Assembly (NCBI GenBank): GCA_033064195.1
Contig: JARBJD010000202.1
Span: 62,001 to 126,000 of the forward strand
From: Blattamonas nauphoetae
Taxonomy: Eukaryota; Preaxostyla; Oxymonadida
Length of the DNA stretch: 64,000 nt
Direction: 5' to 3'
Shown: positions 43,287 to 54,911 of the stretch, piece by piece
Layout: every line of letters starts with the position of its first letter
How positions within the stretch are numbered: the stretch's first letter is position 1
The notes under the pieces: generated by a model
What the model saw: the letters and a program-made list of their open reading frames with translations, nothing else
Database searches by the model: none
Told to the model about the DNA's origin: nothing
Made by a program: the position numbers and the translations under genes

Positions 43287-45461
43287 ATGACAGATGGCCA
43301 CTTTCACGATGTCCAAACAGAAGTTAATGAACTGCACACCATTTCATCATCACATTCATTATCAAACGTCAAATCTGGGACCAAGAAACCACTCTCATCT
43401 CGGACAAAGGTTGTCATCCTTGGAATATCAGTTTGCCTTCTGTATGTCGGTTCAAATACGTGCCTCAACTACATGACAACCTTCTTCCCACAATATTCAT
43501 CCATTGTTCTTTTCATCTACGGTGTTGTCGTCGGATGTCTGGGACTCATCGCCCCCCTCGTAGCAACCCGTGTGTCTGTCTACATCCTCCTCTGCGCTTG
43601 CGCTATTTGTATCTTCGCATTCTGCGGCCTTTCTTTATATGTCCTTATTTCTGTCCACTTCTCGCCAACACCACCCGCCTCATCATCAGTTTTCCTCTTC
43701 GTTGCTGCTGCAATGTCCGGGATTGGAAATGGGATTCTTTGGACTTCTTGGACAGTGTACATGAATTCTGTTTCAACCGATGAAACAAGAGGGACACTAT
43801 CAGGCCTTTTTTACGCTATCTTTTATGTGTCTACCCCAGTTGGGAACGGGTTGTCGGCACTGCTCTTTGCAATCAAGTTTGAAAAATGGCAAGTTCTTTT
43901 GGTACTCAACTGCTTTGCATTTGTTGGTGTCATAGTTATGTTTTTCGTTCCAGCCAATCAATGCCAGCGGAAGTCCAAAACGCCCAAACCCCCGACAACC
44001 CACATCCCTGTCAAGCAGTACTTTATTGATCTCGTGAGTCTCTTCAAAGTGCCGTCATTCTATCCCCTCGCCATGACATGCGTCGTCTACCAGACATCGA
44101 ATGCTTTCATGCAAGCCTGCTTCACACTCCAACTTCCTGCAGACCTCGCTGGGACAATTGTCGGCATTGGCTTTGCGATCGGTGGAGTGATGTCGGTCAT
44201 AGCTTCTCTCAGCTTCGGAAGACTCGTTGACAAAGTGAGTCTCCGTGCCTCTCTCTTTTTGGTCCTTCTTGCGTACATCACAATGACACTCTTTTCATAC
44301 ATTACCCTTCTCATTCCGATGGACACTTTTCGATGGGCCCGTGTTGTGATGTGGGTCCTGTCTGTGTCTGTCTACGGTTTCGCTCAAACAGGAATCGATG
44401 TGAACTCGTATGTTTTATGTGTTGCTCTGTGCCAAACTAACCCTGTTGCTTTCCTCCAACTTTCAAAGTTCTTCGGATATGTTGTTTATGGAATCAACGC
44501 ATTTGTCTCGGAATGGCTGGCCGATATGCCTCACATCTACATCCTCATGCTTCTTGGCTTCATCTTCCTGCTGTTCTATTTGCTTTGGACAGTGGACATC
44601 CACAAATTCTCGTTTTCAAAGCAGCCCGTCGATGATGACATAGCATCACTCGAAATGGAGGAAACTCGATCCATTCGTCAAGCATCGAGCCACCACAGCT
44701 CTATTCACTCTTTCCCGAAAAGTCGAAGTATCCAAACTAGTCTCTCTACATCGACCAACATTCCATCTCAATTGGGGACGACAAGTTTTGTGGATCTCCC
44801 CGAATTGACTCCGAAACAGTTCCAAGACACTCTGAGCGACTCAGTCAAAAATCCAATTGATACAGAATCAATGGATCCACCTCCTGTCCCGATCCCAATC
44901 CCAGGAGCATCTGGCGTGACATCTCGCCCTAAGATTCGCTCCACCCTTGCCCTCTCAGCCACCAAGTCAGACTCAGCATATATCGACGGAACAGCAACGT
45001 CTCTTCCGTCGGGGCATCTCACAGCCTTCTCCCCAACACTCTCCGACCATCCAACACTCCCCACCCAACCTCAAATGAAATCTTCCCTCAGCCGGCCATA
45101 CATCCCGCGAAGCTCCGTGCGAAATACGTCATACCAATCACTGTCTGGTGCAGTTCCCTCAACCCTTGCGACCAGCGTTTCAAGATCCCAACTCGGGCCC
45201 AGAAAACGGTCTCAATACATGCGCGGTGAAGGAGATTCGATGTTGGCGATGTATGCCCTGCAAAATCTCTACGCCTCACAAACGTTCTCCCAACACCACC
45301 TCAATCAAAATGAAGAATTCGTTCGTGGCGTCCCGATTCGGTCGACTGCAAATGCCGAACAGTGGGATGTCATCGACGAAGAAGGTGATATTATCGCCGA
45401 TGACGGTGCAGTGGGGGTACGTTTGGATGTCCACCCATTGTCTGATGAGTTCGCAGATTGA
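43287..45461 (+). CDS. UNC93-like major facilitator membrane protein
   Basis: About 700 residues with 11-12 spans in an MFS arrangement. The N-terminal part has VVILGISVCLLYVGSNTCLN followed by YMTTFFPQYSS, characteristic of UNC93 proteins, then GAAMSGIGNGILW-type and SGLFYAIFYVSTPVGNGLSA spans. The second half has LPADLAGTIVGIGFAIGGVM, FGYVVYGINAFVSEWL and a final FIFLLFYLLWTVDIH span, then a 240-residue Ser/Thr/Pro-rich cytosolic tail. A short hydrophilic-hydrophobic oddity at 44409-44469 is best read as a 61-nt intron joining DVNS to FFGYVVYG. UNC93 proteins regulate channels or chaperone receptors; the substrate here is unknown. Confidence 0.8.
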   Translation: MTDGHFHDVQTEVNELHTISSSHSLSNVKSGTKKPLSSRTKVVILGISVCLLYVGSNTCLNYMTTFFPQYSSIVLFIYGVVVGCLGLIAPLVATRVSVYILLCACAICIFAFCGLSLYVLISVHFSPTPPASSSVFLFVAAAMSGIGNGILWTSWTVYMNSVSTDETRGTLSGLFYAIFYVSTPVGNGLSALLFAIKFEKWQVLLVLNCFAFVGVIVMFFVPANQCQRKSKTPKPPTTHIPVKQYFIDLVSLFKVPSFYPLAMTCVVYQTSNAFMQACFTLQLPADLAGTIVGIGFAIGGVMSVIASLSFGRLVDKVSLRASLFLVLLAYITMTLFSYITLLIPMDTFRWARVVMWVLSVSVYGFAQTGIDVNSYVLCVALCQTNPVAFLQLSKFFGYVVYGINAFVSEWLADMPHIYILMLLGFIFLLFYLLWTVDIHKFSFSKQPVDDDIASLEMEETRSIRQASSHHSSIHSFPKSRSIQTSLSTSTNIPSQLGTTSFVDLPELTPKQFQDTLSDSVKNPIDTESMDPPPVPIPIPGASGVTSRPKIRSTLALSATKSDSAYIDGTATSLPSGHLTAFSPTLSDHPTLPTQPQMKSSLSRPYIPRSSVRNTSYQSLSGAVPSTLATSVSRSQLGPRKRSQYMRGEGDSMLAMYALQNLYASQTFSQHHLNQNEEFVRGVPIRSTANAEQWDVIDEEGDIIADDGAVGVRLDVHPLSDEFAD

Positions 45462-45673
45462 ACGAACGAAGCGTTTTCTAAATGAACAAAGTTTCGTTTC
45501 CCTTGCATGCTATATAGAACTATATTCATTCATTTCCGAATTTTTTATTTCATCAGTATATTTTCATGACGTGAGGAGAGTTGTATCAACACCACCGCAC
45601 TCGATCAGATATTTTAAACCCACACCTTTTTTCACACATCTCTTCTAATTCTGATACCAGTGTGTAGGAGAAA

Positions 45674-48600
45674 TGCAATCACAGATTGCGCTGGATCAGC
45701 AAAAAGCGCTGGATCAGCAGTTGCTTTCTCGTTACCAATGCGAAGTACGCTCCTTTCTTCTTTTTCATCTCTCGTGGTACAGTGCCTGAAACACCTCGGT
45801 TTGCCATACAACGTTGTTTTAGTATCATTTTCATCACTTTTCTGTTCGTCAGGAAATGGTACTTCGGGACGGTTTGCGCCTTCGTGTCAAATTCACTTCC
45901 TCCACCTTCATCCTAAAGCGTTTACCAAGTTCGATTCAAGGGAGGACTTGCCGCTGTCAAGATTATTGCATCGGAAGGTGTCACTGATGGTGAGAAAACC
46001 TACGGTCCCAGGCTCTTGAGGTCTAGAAATTCATCATGTTTTTCACTTCGCTCCCTTCTCAGTGAGGGAATCTCCAACAAGTACTTTATCCGAATTCGAG
46101 AGATGTTGAAAGATCAATCACAATTCCTTGTGATGATGGACTATGCCAATCTTCCTGTTTGTCTTTGTTCATTTCAGCGTGTTTATCACCATTTTCACAC
46201 GAAACAGACACTCACTCACATTTTACAATACAGCGGAGGCTCTCTGCCAGTTCGATTTGTTGGAATTTGGATGAGACAACTCCGTTTTATCCATTTTTGT
46301 TCATTCTGATTTCCGTTCTCTCTCATCGGTTAATAGTGACATGTCTCTCCGAATTTCACGCTCACGGGTACATTCATCGGTCTTTTCTTCATTATTCTCC
46401 CAACTTTCTTAATATTTTTGGCTTATTCTCTGACTTTGATGATAATAGGGACATCAAATCAGAGAACGTATTCCTTCACCTCGATGGTCAGAATACTGTG
46501 ATCGCCCAGCTTTCCGACTATGGTCTCCTCACGCCCCAGTCCAATCACACTGCACAAAATGGAATAGTCGGGTCTGTTCGTCATTGTTTCATTTTCGACA
46601 GCACGCCGCTCTATCTCGCCCCAGAAATTGTCTACTTGAGTCCCCGCTACTCGGACAAATCCGATATTTGGGCCGTGGGAGTCCTGATGTTCTATTTATT
46701 ATGTGGAAAGTCTTCCATTCTTTTTTCGTCACCTGGGTCTGTCATTCCTGCTCGAATAGGTACCCATTCAGTGGAGCGACTACTCATTTATTGTATAAGT
46801 GTGTTCCTTTTGATTTGTTCCTTTTTCTTTCACCCAGTGCCATCCAATCCGAGAACCCGCCTCTTCATCTCCTCACATCGATCGATGCGCTGTGCAAAGA
46901 TGCCATTTCCTCTCTTCTCCAAAGAAACGCCCAAAAACGTCTATCAGCCCAGGATGCACTGAATCATCCATTTTTCAAGCAATTCGAAGACGAAACCACA
47001 AACAACATTCCATGGGACGAATTCGCTGAAGTCACCCGTCATATCAGTCTCCCTCTCTTCTTCATCACTCCTTTCTCTCTCACTCCTCTTCTGGACAACC
47101 TCCTCCGTCCGATTTCAGTTCCTCGTCCTCCAGACGACGTTTATTACACACCTGCCACCCACGCCAGCGATCAGAATTACAGACACAACACCCCACCTCG
47201 GAAAAGCGCCGAGCCTTCATCGGATCACCAACTGTCCAACCAACAAGGCGGCCAACTCATCCAGGCACTCGCCAGGCAGAACACTCCACCAGGAGTGCGT
47301 GGCTCACCCCATCCTGCCCCAAAATTCGTTCCACAGATGAAGGGGATCAATGGACCTCCCTTCTCACCTTCAGCAAAACCACCGTCGGCACAAGTCGTCT
47401 TTCCACCGCCTCCCTCAAACAGGCCAACACAGCATTCGCAACACCCACTTCCAAAGACTCGTCCGTCTCCCCCACCAAACAACCTCACTCTCCCTCCCAC
47501 ACCCACCAACTTCACTCCTCCTCCCCCACCCACAAACTTCACACACCCTCCTCCGAGACAGCTGAATCCGAATGCGAATCATACGCGAACACCGTCGAAC
47601 GGAAGCTATTCATCCGCAATGACGACACCCAGTCCACCACCCCCCTCTCAGCAAAGCGGGCACCAGTCGAGCGATCCGCAACACTCCCTCCCACAACTGA
47701 TCGCAACTGGTCGCATCACAGATGGCATTCATCCTTCGACACTCCAACGCCAGGCCTCACCGTCCATCAGCCCAGACGTCCACAACAATCCGCCCCTCCC
47801 AACACTCATCCCTCTCCCGCAGATCGTTGTGAAGAAGCAGACAGTCACGACAGCCGAGATGAGGCAGCTTGGGTTGGTCGGGCTGGAGAATCGAGGGTTG
47901 GTGTGCTATCTCAACACAGCCACACAAGCGCTGTTCTCCGTGCCACTCTTCAGACAGGTCTTTCTTCTTCTTGTTTTCTCATTCGGAATCGTCTCTTTCT
48001 CTCCGCATCGAACATCTCTGCTCTTAGCTCCTCCTTTCCCACTCTCCCCACCCCTCCTCGTCTCCCTCTTTCACTGACGTGTTTTCACAGCTCTTCCGTC
48101 AAATGACCACATCTGCCAACCCTGTCACCACTCGTCAAATTCTCTCCCCATTTTTTGACAAAACTGGCTGGCCTGGGTTCAATCCGTGGGTCATGTGCGA
48201 CACAACAGACTTCACATCTCGTGCCCTGACCGCCATCCGCACAGAGACAAAGGTGTGCTTTGTGTTTTTGTGATATTTTTGTGCTTTATCAGAATACACA
48301 TCTGCACGGACTGATCCAGACTCTCTTCACTGGCTCCCTCCTCCGCCGAACATTCATTCCTGGTTTGTGCTTTCACCTTGTTCATTGGTCTCTTTGTGTC
48401 CTCATTGCCTCCTCATTCTCAGCAACAGAAACGAGCAGACCCATCGACGTCCACTCCCCTGAACGCTTCCTGTCTCTCCCCATCCCGCTCATCTCCAACT
48501 CTCTCGAAACAGCCATTCGACAGCTGGGTGAGCGGAAAAGCAGCGATTCGGTATGTCCTCTTCTTCAGCAATGATATCTCGCCCTCTTGCTGCAGTATAT

Positions 48601-50319
48601 CGTCTACACCTCTCTCCCGCCAATCCTGATCGTTAATCTGCAGAGGTGGAAATCCGACGCAACTGGACTCCAAAAAAATAATGATTTCTTCTCCTTCCCA
48701 ACACATCTCGACTTCTCGCCGTTCGTCAAGCCGCTGACTCTTTTTGAGGAGATGCACGGGATCCGAAGGAGGAAGGAAATGAAGAAAGCAAAGCAAGCAC
48801 ACGCCACAAACCCGAAACCACCCCAATCAACCTCAAACTCAAACAGATCCGTCTCTTCTCGCTATCCACTCACAACCATCCTCCCTTTCACGATTCCCCG
48901 TCTCGAATCGAAGGAGTTGCTGTGGACAAGTCTCCACAATCACTTCAACGACCCAGCGAAGGAGGAGGAGTGGGCCAAGCAGAAGGGAAGCGATCCTTAC
49001 TTTTCGGAATCGAAGAAGTATTCACTCGTGACGGTGTCTGTCCATTCAGGCACGACGAGCGGAGGACATTACTACGCATACACGCGGTGTGTGAGGAGTG
49101 AGAGACGAGCAGTGCGAACGGCAGTTTTGAGTTGTTGTTGGAATGATTGGCTTTTGGATGTGTATTTTCTCATCTCTTTCTTTGCCTCTTTTCCAGTCCA
49201 CTCGGACAGCAGCGCTGGTTCTTATGCGATGATTCCGAAGTGAGGGAAGTGACAGGTTTGTTTCTCTGTCCCTTTCGATCTCTTTCCCTCTCCTTCTTCT
49301 CGATCCAGAAGAGGAAGCTGTGGCAGACCAGTTCGGAGGAAAAAATGGTATGCATCTCCCATCTTCATCTCTCTCCAGCACAAGACAGAATCAAAACACA
49401 CTCCGCTCTGTCTCTTTTGTACGTCCAAGACACCTTCACAACAGACTCTTCACTCGTCTTGCAGCAGCTCGCCAACACGTCGGTCAGTACACTCATCCAC
49501 CAACGAGAGGAAGAGAAGAGGCTTGTTGAACAGGAAGAGCGTGAAAGGCAGCTGGAGTTGAAACGACAAGAACAGGAAGCTCTGGAAAAGGAAGCATCAG
49601 AGCGGAGACAACGAGAACAAGAACGCCTCGAAGTGCTTGACCGAGAACAGAAACAGCGAAAACAAGAAGAGCAAGAGAGGCAGCTCGAATTGAAACGGCA
49701 GGAAAAGGAAGCGCTGGAAAAGGAAGAATCAGAGCGGAGGCAACGAGAGCAAGAAGAACAGGAGAGACAGCTCGAGTTGAAACGGCAGGAACAGGAAGAG
49801 TCAGTACAGAGACAACGAGAACAGAAAGAGAGAGAAAAGCAGCTCGAGTTGAAACGACGAAAACAGGAAGCGCTTGAAAAGGAAGAATCAGAGCGGATGC
49901 AACGAGAACAAAAACAACTTGAAGTGCTTGAAAAACAACAGAAACAGCGAAACCAGGAAGCAGAAATCCAACATCACCAGAGCCTTCACCAGATCGAGCC
50001 ACACACATCGCACAGACCAACAGGAAACGAACAAGAACAAGTATTCTTTCCATCGTCGCCTCACTTTGCACAGCTGATCGTTGCTGAAGACGGCCGAGAG
50101 ACACAAAATGAGGATGAAGACACAGACACGGACCAGACCCTCCTCATTCAGCATCAGCCACCTCTCGAGAAGAAGCCCACAAGTCGAAAACGGAAGAGGA
50201 ATCGGTCGATCTGCAAGAGATGTTTGCAGATCCTTGGCATCCTCGGCTTCGTCCTCATCGTCATCCTCATCATTCTACTCCTCGTTAGATTCTTTCGCTA
50301 TATCTTCCGTCCGGAATGA
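45674..50319 (+). CDS. Protein kinase - ubiquitin-specific protease fusion with coiled coil and tail anchor
   Basis: One gene of about 14 exons. Kinase: glycine loop GNGTSG, lysine in AAVKIIAS (codon 45959-45961), HRDIKSEN across an intron, SDYG in place of DFG, YLAPEI, SDIWAVGVLMFYLL. All catalytic residues are present. A single open frame (about 46840-47960) then carries the kinase C-lobe (LSAQDALNHPFFKQF), a Pro-rich linker and the USP cysteine box GLENRGLVCYLNTATQAL (Cys codon 47904-47906), so the fusion does not depend on splice guesses. Later exons give the USP histidine box SLVTVSVHSGTTSGGHYYAY (His codon 49067-49069), WFLCDDSEV with the third catalytic Asp, and ALSLLYVQ. The C-terminus is a repeated coiled coil and a tail anchor (ILGILGFVLIVILIILLLVR) before the stop. 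The first exon (MQSQIALDQQKALDQQLLSR) is the least certain. Confidence 0.87.
49540..49960 (+). repeat. Tandem-like coding repeats in the kinase-USP coiled coil
   Basis: Imperfect repeats encode units around ERQLELKRQEQEALEKEESE, each followed by an RRQREQ-type spacer; the unit recurs about four times with 10-25% divergence by eye. This looks like internal duplication lengthening the stalk between the protease and the membrane anchor. A short related direct repeat (GCGCTGGATCAGCA, twice) occurs at the start of the same gene near 45690. Confidence 0.7.
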
Positions 50320-50624
50320 AACCATCCTCTCCCACCACTTTTCACAGACACTTCATGGAGTCATAAGCCATTTCTTTACATCATTTGGACAGTTCACATG
50401 ACTTCTCTTATCTTGCATGCAATCCCTGTCCAGAATATTCGGTTGTAAAACTCGTGTAGGGGAATATTATGTCTGAAAACCATGACTTTCCTTGAAATTT
50501 GACTTATTTTTTGGCCAGAACACCATTTTCGACATCAGAGACAGATCACGTTTGGATCCCGTTTATTACGAGGATTTGGTGACTAACTGGAACTGAAGTG
50601 CCACATATCTGTGAAGAAAGAAAA
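50320..50624. other. Convergent intergenic spacer, 305 bp
   Basis: Between the stops of the kinase-USP gene (+) and the hypothetical gene (-). No open frame, repeat or RNA gene seen. Both 3' ends must lie here. Confidence 0.5.
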
Positions 50625-51383
50625 TTAATGGCGGCGGCGAGGTGGACGGTTGTTCAATGTGACTTTGTGTTCAGCTGTTTGAGTTGTTGTCGTTTGTGTG
50701 TGTGTAGATGCTGAATCGTATGCCCCATTTCCGAAAATTGTGGACACAGATGGAGCAGGAGTGGTGTCAAAGTCAAAAAGTCGATTCTCGACTTCTTCCA
50801 GGAATTGTTCATCGCGGGCTTTCTTCAGTTCAAGCTCAGCAGCATTGAGAAACGCTTTTCGTTTCGAGACCTCTGCAACACCTGACATAATTCGTCCGCA
50901 TCGTTCGTAACAGGCTTGAAGATGCTCTGGTGATCCACGGAGGATGCAATTAAGGAGACATTGAGATGACTCTTCCTAGAGGGCTAAATCGGGGAATAGA
51001 TATATCAAACCTTAATTTCACTGACATCCGAAGGAGCTTCAGTTTTAGCTTGGAGGGCTGTCCATTCAGCTTCAAATGGAGTAAAACAATCAGCGAATGC
51101 TGTTTTGGCGCAGGTAAGGATGTTTTGGGTATCTCCCTGGACGCATCCTGTGAGGCTACTCAGAAGGTTGGATTTGTGAGTCTCCTGTTGGAGAAATACG
51201 AGAGAAATAATGACAAACCAGTGCGATGGTTTCTGGCTCTGTGAAAAGTGGGAGTGGTTCAGAGGTAAAGAGCTGCTCACACAACAATGTTGACACAAGG
51301 ACATATAATGTGCTCATTGGAAAGACAAGATTCAAAGAATCGTTTGAGCAAGATATCGTGAAAAATGTAGTGTGACATGGCAT
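50625..51383 (-). CDS. Hypothetical cysteine-containing helical protein
   Basis: Not recognised. Three exons. The first in-frame ATG is 51383; a second ATG at 51317 (MSTLYVLVSTLLCEQLFTSE) may be the true start. Introns of 34 and 35 nt lie near 51190-51223 and 50979-51013. The protein is about 210 residues and helical with spaced cysteines: LTGCVQGDTQNILTCAKTAF, then SSQCLLNCILRGSPEHLQAC and YERCGRIM, followed by a charged helix (NAAELELKKARDEQFLEEVE) and a Thr-rich tail ending in RPPRRRH. The cysteines are not in a CX9C or small-TIM pattern. No signal peptide is clear. Confidence 0.5.
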
Positions 51384-51484
51384 GCTGTAGAATCTGTTTA
51401 GTGGAAAGAAAATTCAGGAGAGGAAAAGGTGCATAAATTTTCACTGAATAGAGAACGGATCTATTGTATTAGATTCCATTAATC

Positions 51485-53257
51485 TCACGAGATGAGAGAA
51501 AAGTTAACTGGTGGGTTTGATCTTCGTCTTTTCCTCCACCTTGTCACATACTCAGCTGCATTTTGTGGGGGCGTGTGCGACTTGTCCAAACTATCGTCGA
51601 GTGACAGCGAGGCTCTGTCAAGATGATTGCCTGAAGCAGATCTTCGAATCCTGAGATTGACTCGCGTTTTGATTCGAACAACGGTTCATTTCCGAGGGGA
51701 CAGTCGACTTGTGAGGAGAGAATGAAACAGACGAATTTGGAGGAGTCGGGTTTGTTGTTGCATTCGATCTATCTGGTGCTGTGTGGTTGTCACCATTCGT
51801 TTTCTTCTGTTGTATGTTAGAATATTATCCACCCAAATCCAAAAAAGCAGAATTACATCAATTGGAAGAAGACAGAGCCAGAAAGGCAGTCTGATGACGT
51901 TGTCGCCTCGCAGTGCGATGGGAGTGTGAATCAGACTGATCAGCAAAAATTGGATGCTTTTTAGGATCAATTTTCTCAAAGTTGGCTTGATTCTGCGTCG
52001 GAGAGCCGTGAAAATTGAACTTACGACCGATGAGAGGGCAAGAGGCAAGTCGACCAAAAACCACGGAATATGGATCACATCTGCTCATCGAAAGACATGA
52101 AAAAGTCAAAAAGCAAACGAGTCCCGTTTAAGATGCAGAGGATGATTGTAGTTAAGACAAGGAGCGATTCGAGAATGCGAAGTGAATACACCCACCAGTT
52201 TCGACGAATAGGACCCAAAATGTCCGAGAATAGAGTTTTGAGCACCACAAGAAAACCGAATACAAGACTTTTGAGAGGAATTCGTAATCTATTTGGTAGT
52301 TCTGGGTGTGAATTGAGCTGGAGTTGCGTCAAGAGAATCGAGTTCGAAATGAGCTCAAATAGAAGAATAGCGAAGAAAGAGATGCACAGGGCAACGAGTA
52401 GCAGTTTGTCAGAGTCTGGGTCTTTGATGTTTCGATGCAGGTCAGCTTCAAATAAAAAAAGGGTGAACAGGAGAACATAAATGCAAAAATCTGCCTTGAA
52501 CCACAAGAAAGGATGAAGATGTGTCAAGTTATTGCTTGTTTTTGACATTGCAAGCGATGTTATCACAAGGGAGAAGAGACAGATGACATTGATTGGGATG
52601 AGAGACACTCGAACGCTTGTTCTCAATCGACGAACACGACGTAAAGTCTGTTGCAGTAAGGGGATGTCTGGATGAGGAAGAAGAGGGCAGTCTGCACGTG
52701 TCTGTCGATAAATTCTGAGAAGATGAGAGTGAGTCATGTCAGTGAAAAAGACGAACCTAATAGTATCGAAGAAACCATTTTCACTCAAACCATGGTCCAA
52801 TAATACTTGTTTGGTCTGAAAATCGAAATTTGGATTCCTCCTCCAAAACAAAGGAGCAGACTAGCTGCCCATCAAGTTGGGATTCAGAAAGAATTGGGAA
52901 TGTGTCCTTAGGAAACGAGAACTCTGATCGAATTTCCCGGACTTCGGAAATACAGCCACGAGCCCAGACACTGGAATTGCAGAGAAGGATATGAAGAGCA
53001 GTGAGAGAGTTGATGACGATGAATGAACAGACAAGTCTTGCTTCAAAATAAAATTGATCCGTTTATTGGTAAGCAACAGACTGGAAAGTGTGTCTACATC
53101 ACAAAGCTTGAATATTCTAAACAATTTCGTGAATCAATGAACAGATTGTCGAGATCCGAGAGTGACATACTCTGGGAGCACCAGATCGTTTAGTTCACCT
53201 AAGAAGATTCAAAAATAGCAGCAAGATACTGAGAGAGACGTTTGATCGGTGATTCAT
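51485..53257 (-). CDS. F-box protein with multiple membrane spans
   Basis: Multi-exon. Start ATG 53257 (MNHRSNVSLSELNDLVLPE), with a 29-nt intron inside and a 54-nt intron before the exon IFKLCDVDTLSSLLLTNKRI. Together these read as an F-box: L-x-x-LVLPEIFKLCDVDTL followed by S-x-x-x-x-NKRIN. Downstream exons have several long hydrophobic segments: VICLFSLVITSLAMSKT-type, DFCIYVLLFTLFLFEADL, LLLVALCISFFAILLFELIS, VFGFLVVLKTLFSDIL and LPFWLCLLPIDVILLFWIWV. The last exon (SLDDSLDKSHTPPQNAAEYV) ends at TGA 51487-51485. F-box proteins bring substrates to SCF ubiquitin ligases; an F-box on a polytopic membrane protein is uncommon. Joins between 52.75 and 53.05 kb are not fully resolved. Confidence 0.58.
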
Positions 53258-53464
53258 TTCTCCGAATGGATCTTGGAGATAACTGCTAAAGTGATGGTTT
53301 GATCATGTTTCAGTCAACTGAGAACAGGGTTGTGTTCATGAATTCGATCAGAGAAGATATATTTTAGAAGCATTCATTCAGGTTCGCAAGCTGAACATAG
53401 AAAACAAAGATCAAGCCAGAATCTTTGATAAACATCAAAGTCATCATTTCACATCGAGAAAACG
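53258..53464. promoter_or_regulatory. Divergent spacer, 207 bp
   Basis: Separates the minus-strand F-box gene start (53257) from the plus-strand ARM-like copy (53465). AT-rich, with a TATATTTTA-type stretch near 53358. Promoter role inferred from position. Confidence 0.3.
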
Positions 53465-54537
53465 ATGTCCGGTATATCACCTTCTCTCTTTTATCATGTT
53501 TCTTCCCAGATTTTCAGCCACTATTTGTAACTGTGGAGCCAGAATCCGTCATCTGAATTGAACGAGCTGCTGAAGTCTTCCTGTCTCTTGTATCCTTTGT
53601 CAAGGATGGGAATACTCTGGACGATCATTCAACCCAGAAGGCAACACAATTTTTAGACTCAATAATTTCACGATGTCCGCATAAATTCAACCCAGAACAA
53701 ATCCTCCACAAACTAGCCCCCAAGTCAGGACGAGGTTGCCGAGGATTCACAAATCACATATTGCCACTTCTCTTATCTGAAAATGAGAGACTTGTTGAAT
53801 CAACAATCCATTTTGTTGGGAACGTTGTGTCAAACGCCAGTCATGATCTCCGCCTCGTCTTTGTTCGTTCATGTTTCTTCGTCCTTCTCCCTCCGACATT
53901 GCAAACCCAAGAAGTCCTCATATCCTTCAAATCTCAATGGAGTTCCAATTTTATCGGCCTTGTCTGTTCTTGCTTCGAACTCATCAACTCTCAATTTCTC
54001 ACAATTCACAATCCTAAGACCGGAATTCCAAGAGAAACAGTCCCAGACATTGTTTTCCGAAATGTTGTCAAACCACTCCAACCATATTTCTGTTTTCTCT
54101 TTTCTCGCTGGATCGAACTCCTCGACTCTGGAACTCGCCTCTCCCATTATTTTCAGGGCTTACTCTTGCATATACTGACAATATCCCGTTTTCACGAACA
54201 AATACTGCAGTTTTTCCAATCACTCTCTGTCTGCCTTCCGGTCCTGAGCATACTGACCAACGCAGACGATATTCAGTCCCGACAACAGATATTGTTTGAC
54301 CTCTCACAGACGCTGCCTGACCTCATCCATCTGAAAGAGGAAAACGACATTGTAAGACATATGACACTTCTCCGATCGTTAAATGAGGAAGGGCTGAGCG
54401 ATGCTGTCGAACAGATCGTACACGTTGCTCTGCCAGCTGATCCGTACTATTTGGAGAGATCTCAAAGAGATTCTGCATTCGAACTATTGAAGTCCAATTT
54501 TCCCAGGCTATACAGGCCACTCCAAGGCGATGACTGA
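53465..54537 (+). pseudogene. ARM-like family copy with an in-frame TGA
   Basis: Paralogue of the 350-aa gene at 34.9-35.9 kb. ATG TCC G (53465-53471) joins through a 38-nt intron (53472-53509) to an exon reading FQPLFVTVEPESVI, then TGA at 53554-53556, then in the same frame IERAAEVFLSLVSFVKDGNT and on, open to TGA 54537. The part after the stop aligns along its length with the paralogue: KDGNTLDD, HKLAPKSGRGCRGFTNHILP, VVKPLQPYFCFL and a C-terminal LLRSLNEEGLSD helix. No GT-AG intron that removes the TGA keeps the frame. So this is either a recently disabled copy, a base-calling error, or a gene starting elsewhere. The rest shows no other break. Confidence 0.55.
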
Positions 54538-54911
54538 AAACAACACAACTACACCCTGATCGTTCATTTCGTTGGATACGCCAATTTTCTTGCTTTGGAA
54601 TAGAACTCTTACAATTGTTTCAATCACACTCGGAAGCAGTATCAGCGACATCCAATGTATTCAAGATCTTTCTGGACAGGCTCCGGAATATCGAATTAAA
54701 TATGCGAAACGACGCCTCACAAGAGATCAGCAGAAGAAACAGAATCTCGAGATATTGGGGTCTTGGACAATGGCCTACAAACACAGGTGCCCTAAGAATG
54801 TCATTTTCTTGGAATATAGAACCAATTTGCACTTTTTCACTTCATTCATCGAAAATATAACAGAGAGTTCAATTCAAATGTCAACCGACTCCCAACAATG
54901 TGACACCAACC
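54538..54911 (+). other. Open stretch without a clear start, possible 5' exon
   Basis: The plus strand is open from 54535 to about 54787 in one frame, reading for example FQSHSEAVSATSNVFKIFLD and later RNDASQEISRRNRISRYWGL, followed by a possible 33-nt GT-AG intron (54787-54819). It lacks a well-placed ATG and I cannot join it in phase to the membrane-protein gene at 54912. It may be an upstream exon of that gene or a relic. Confidence 0.3.
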
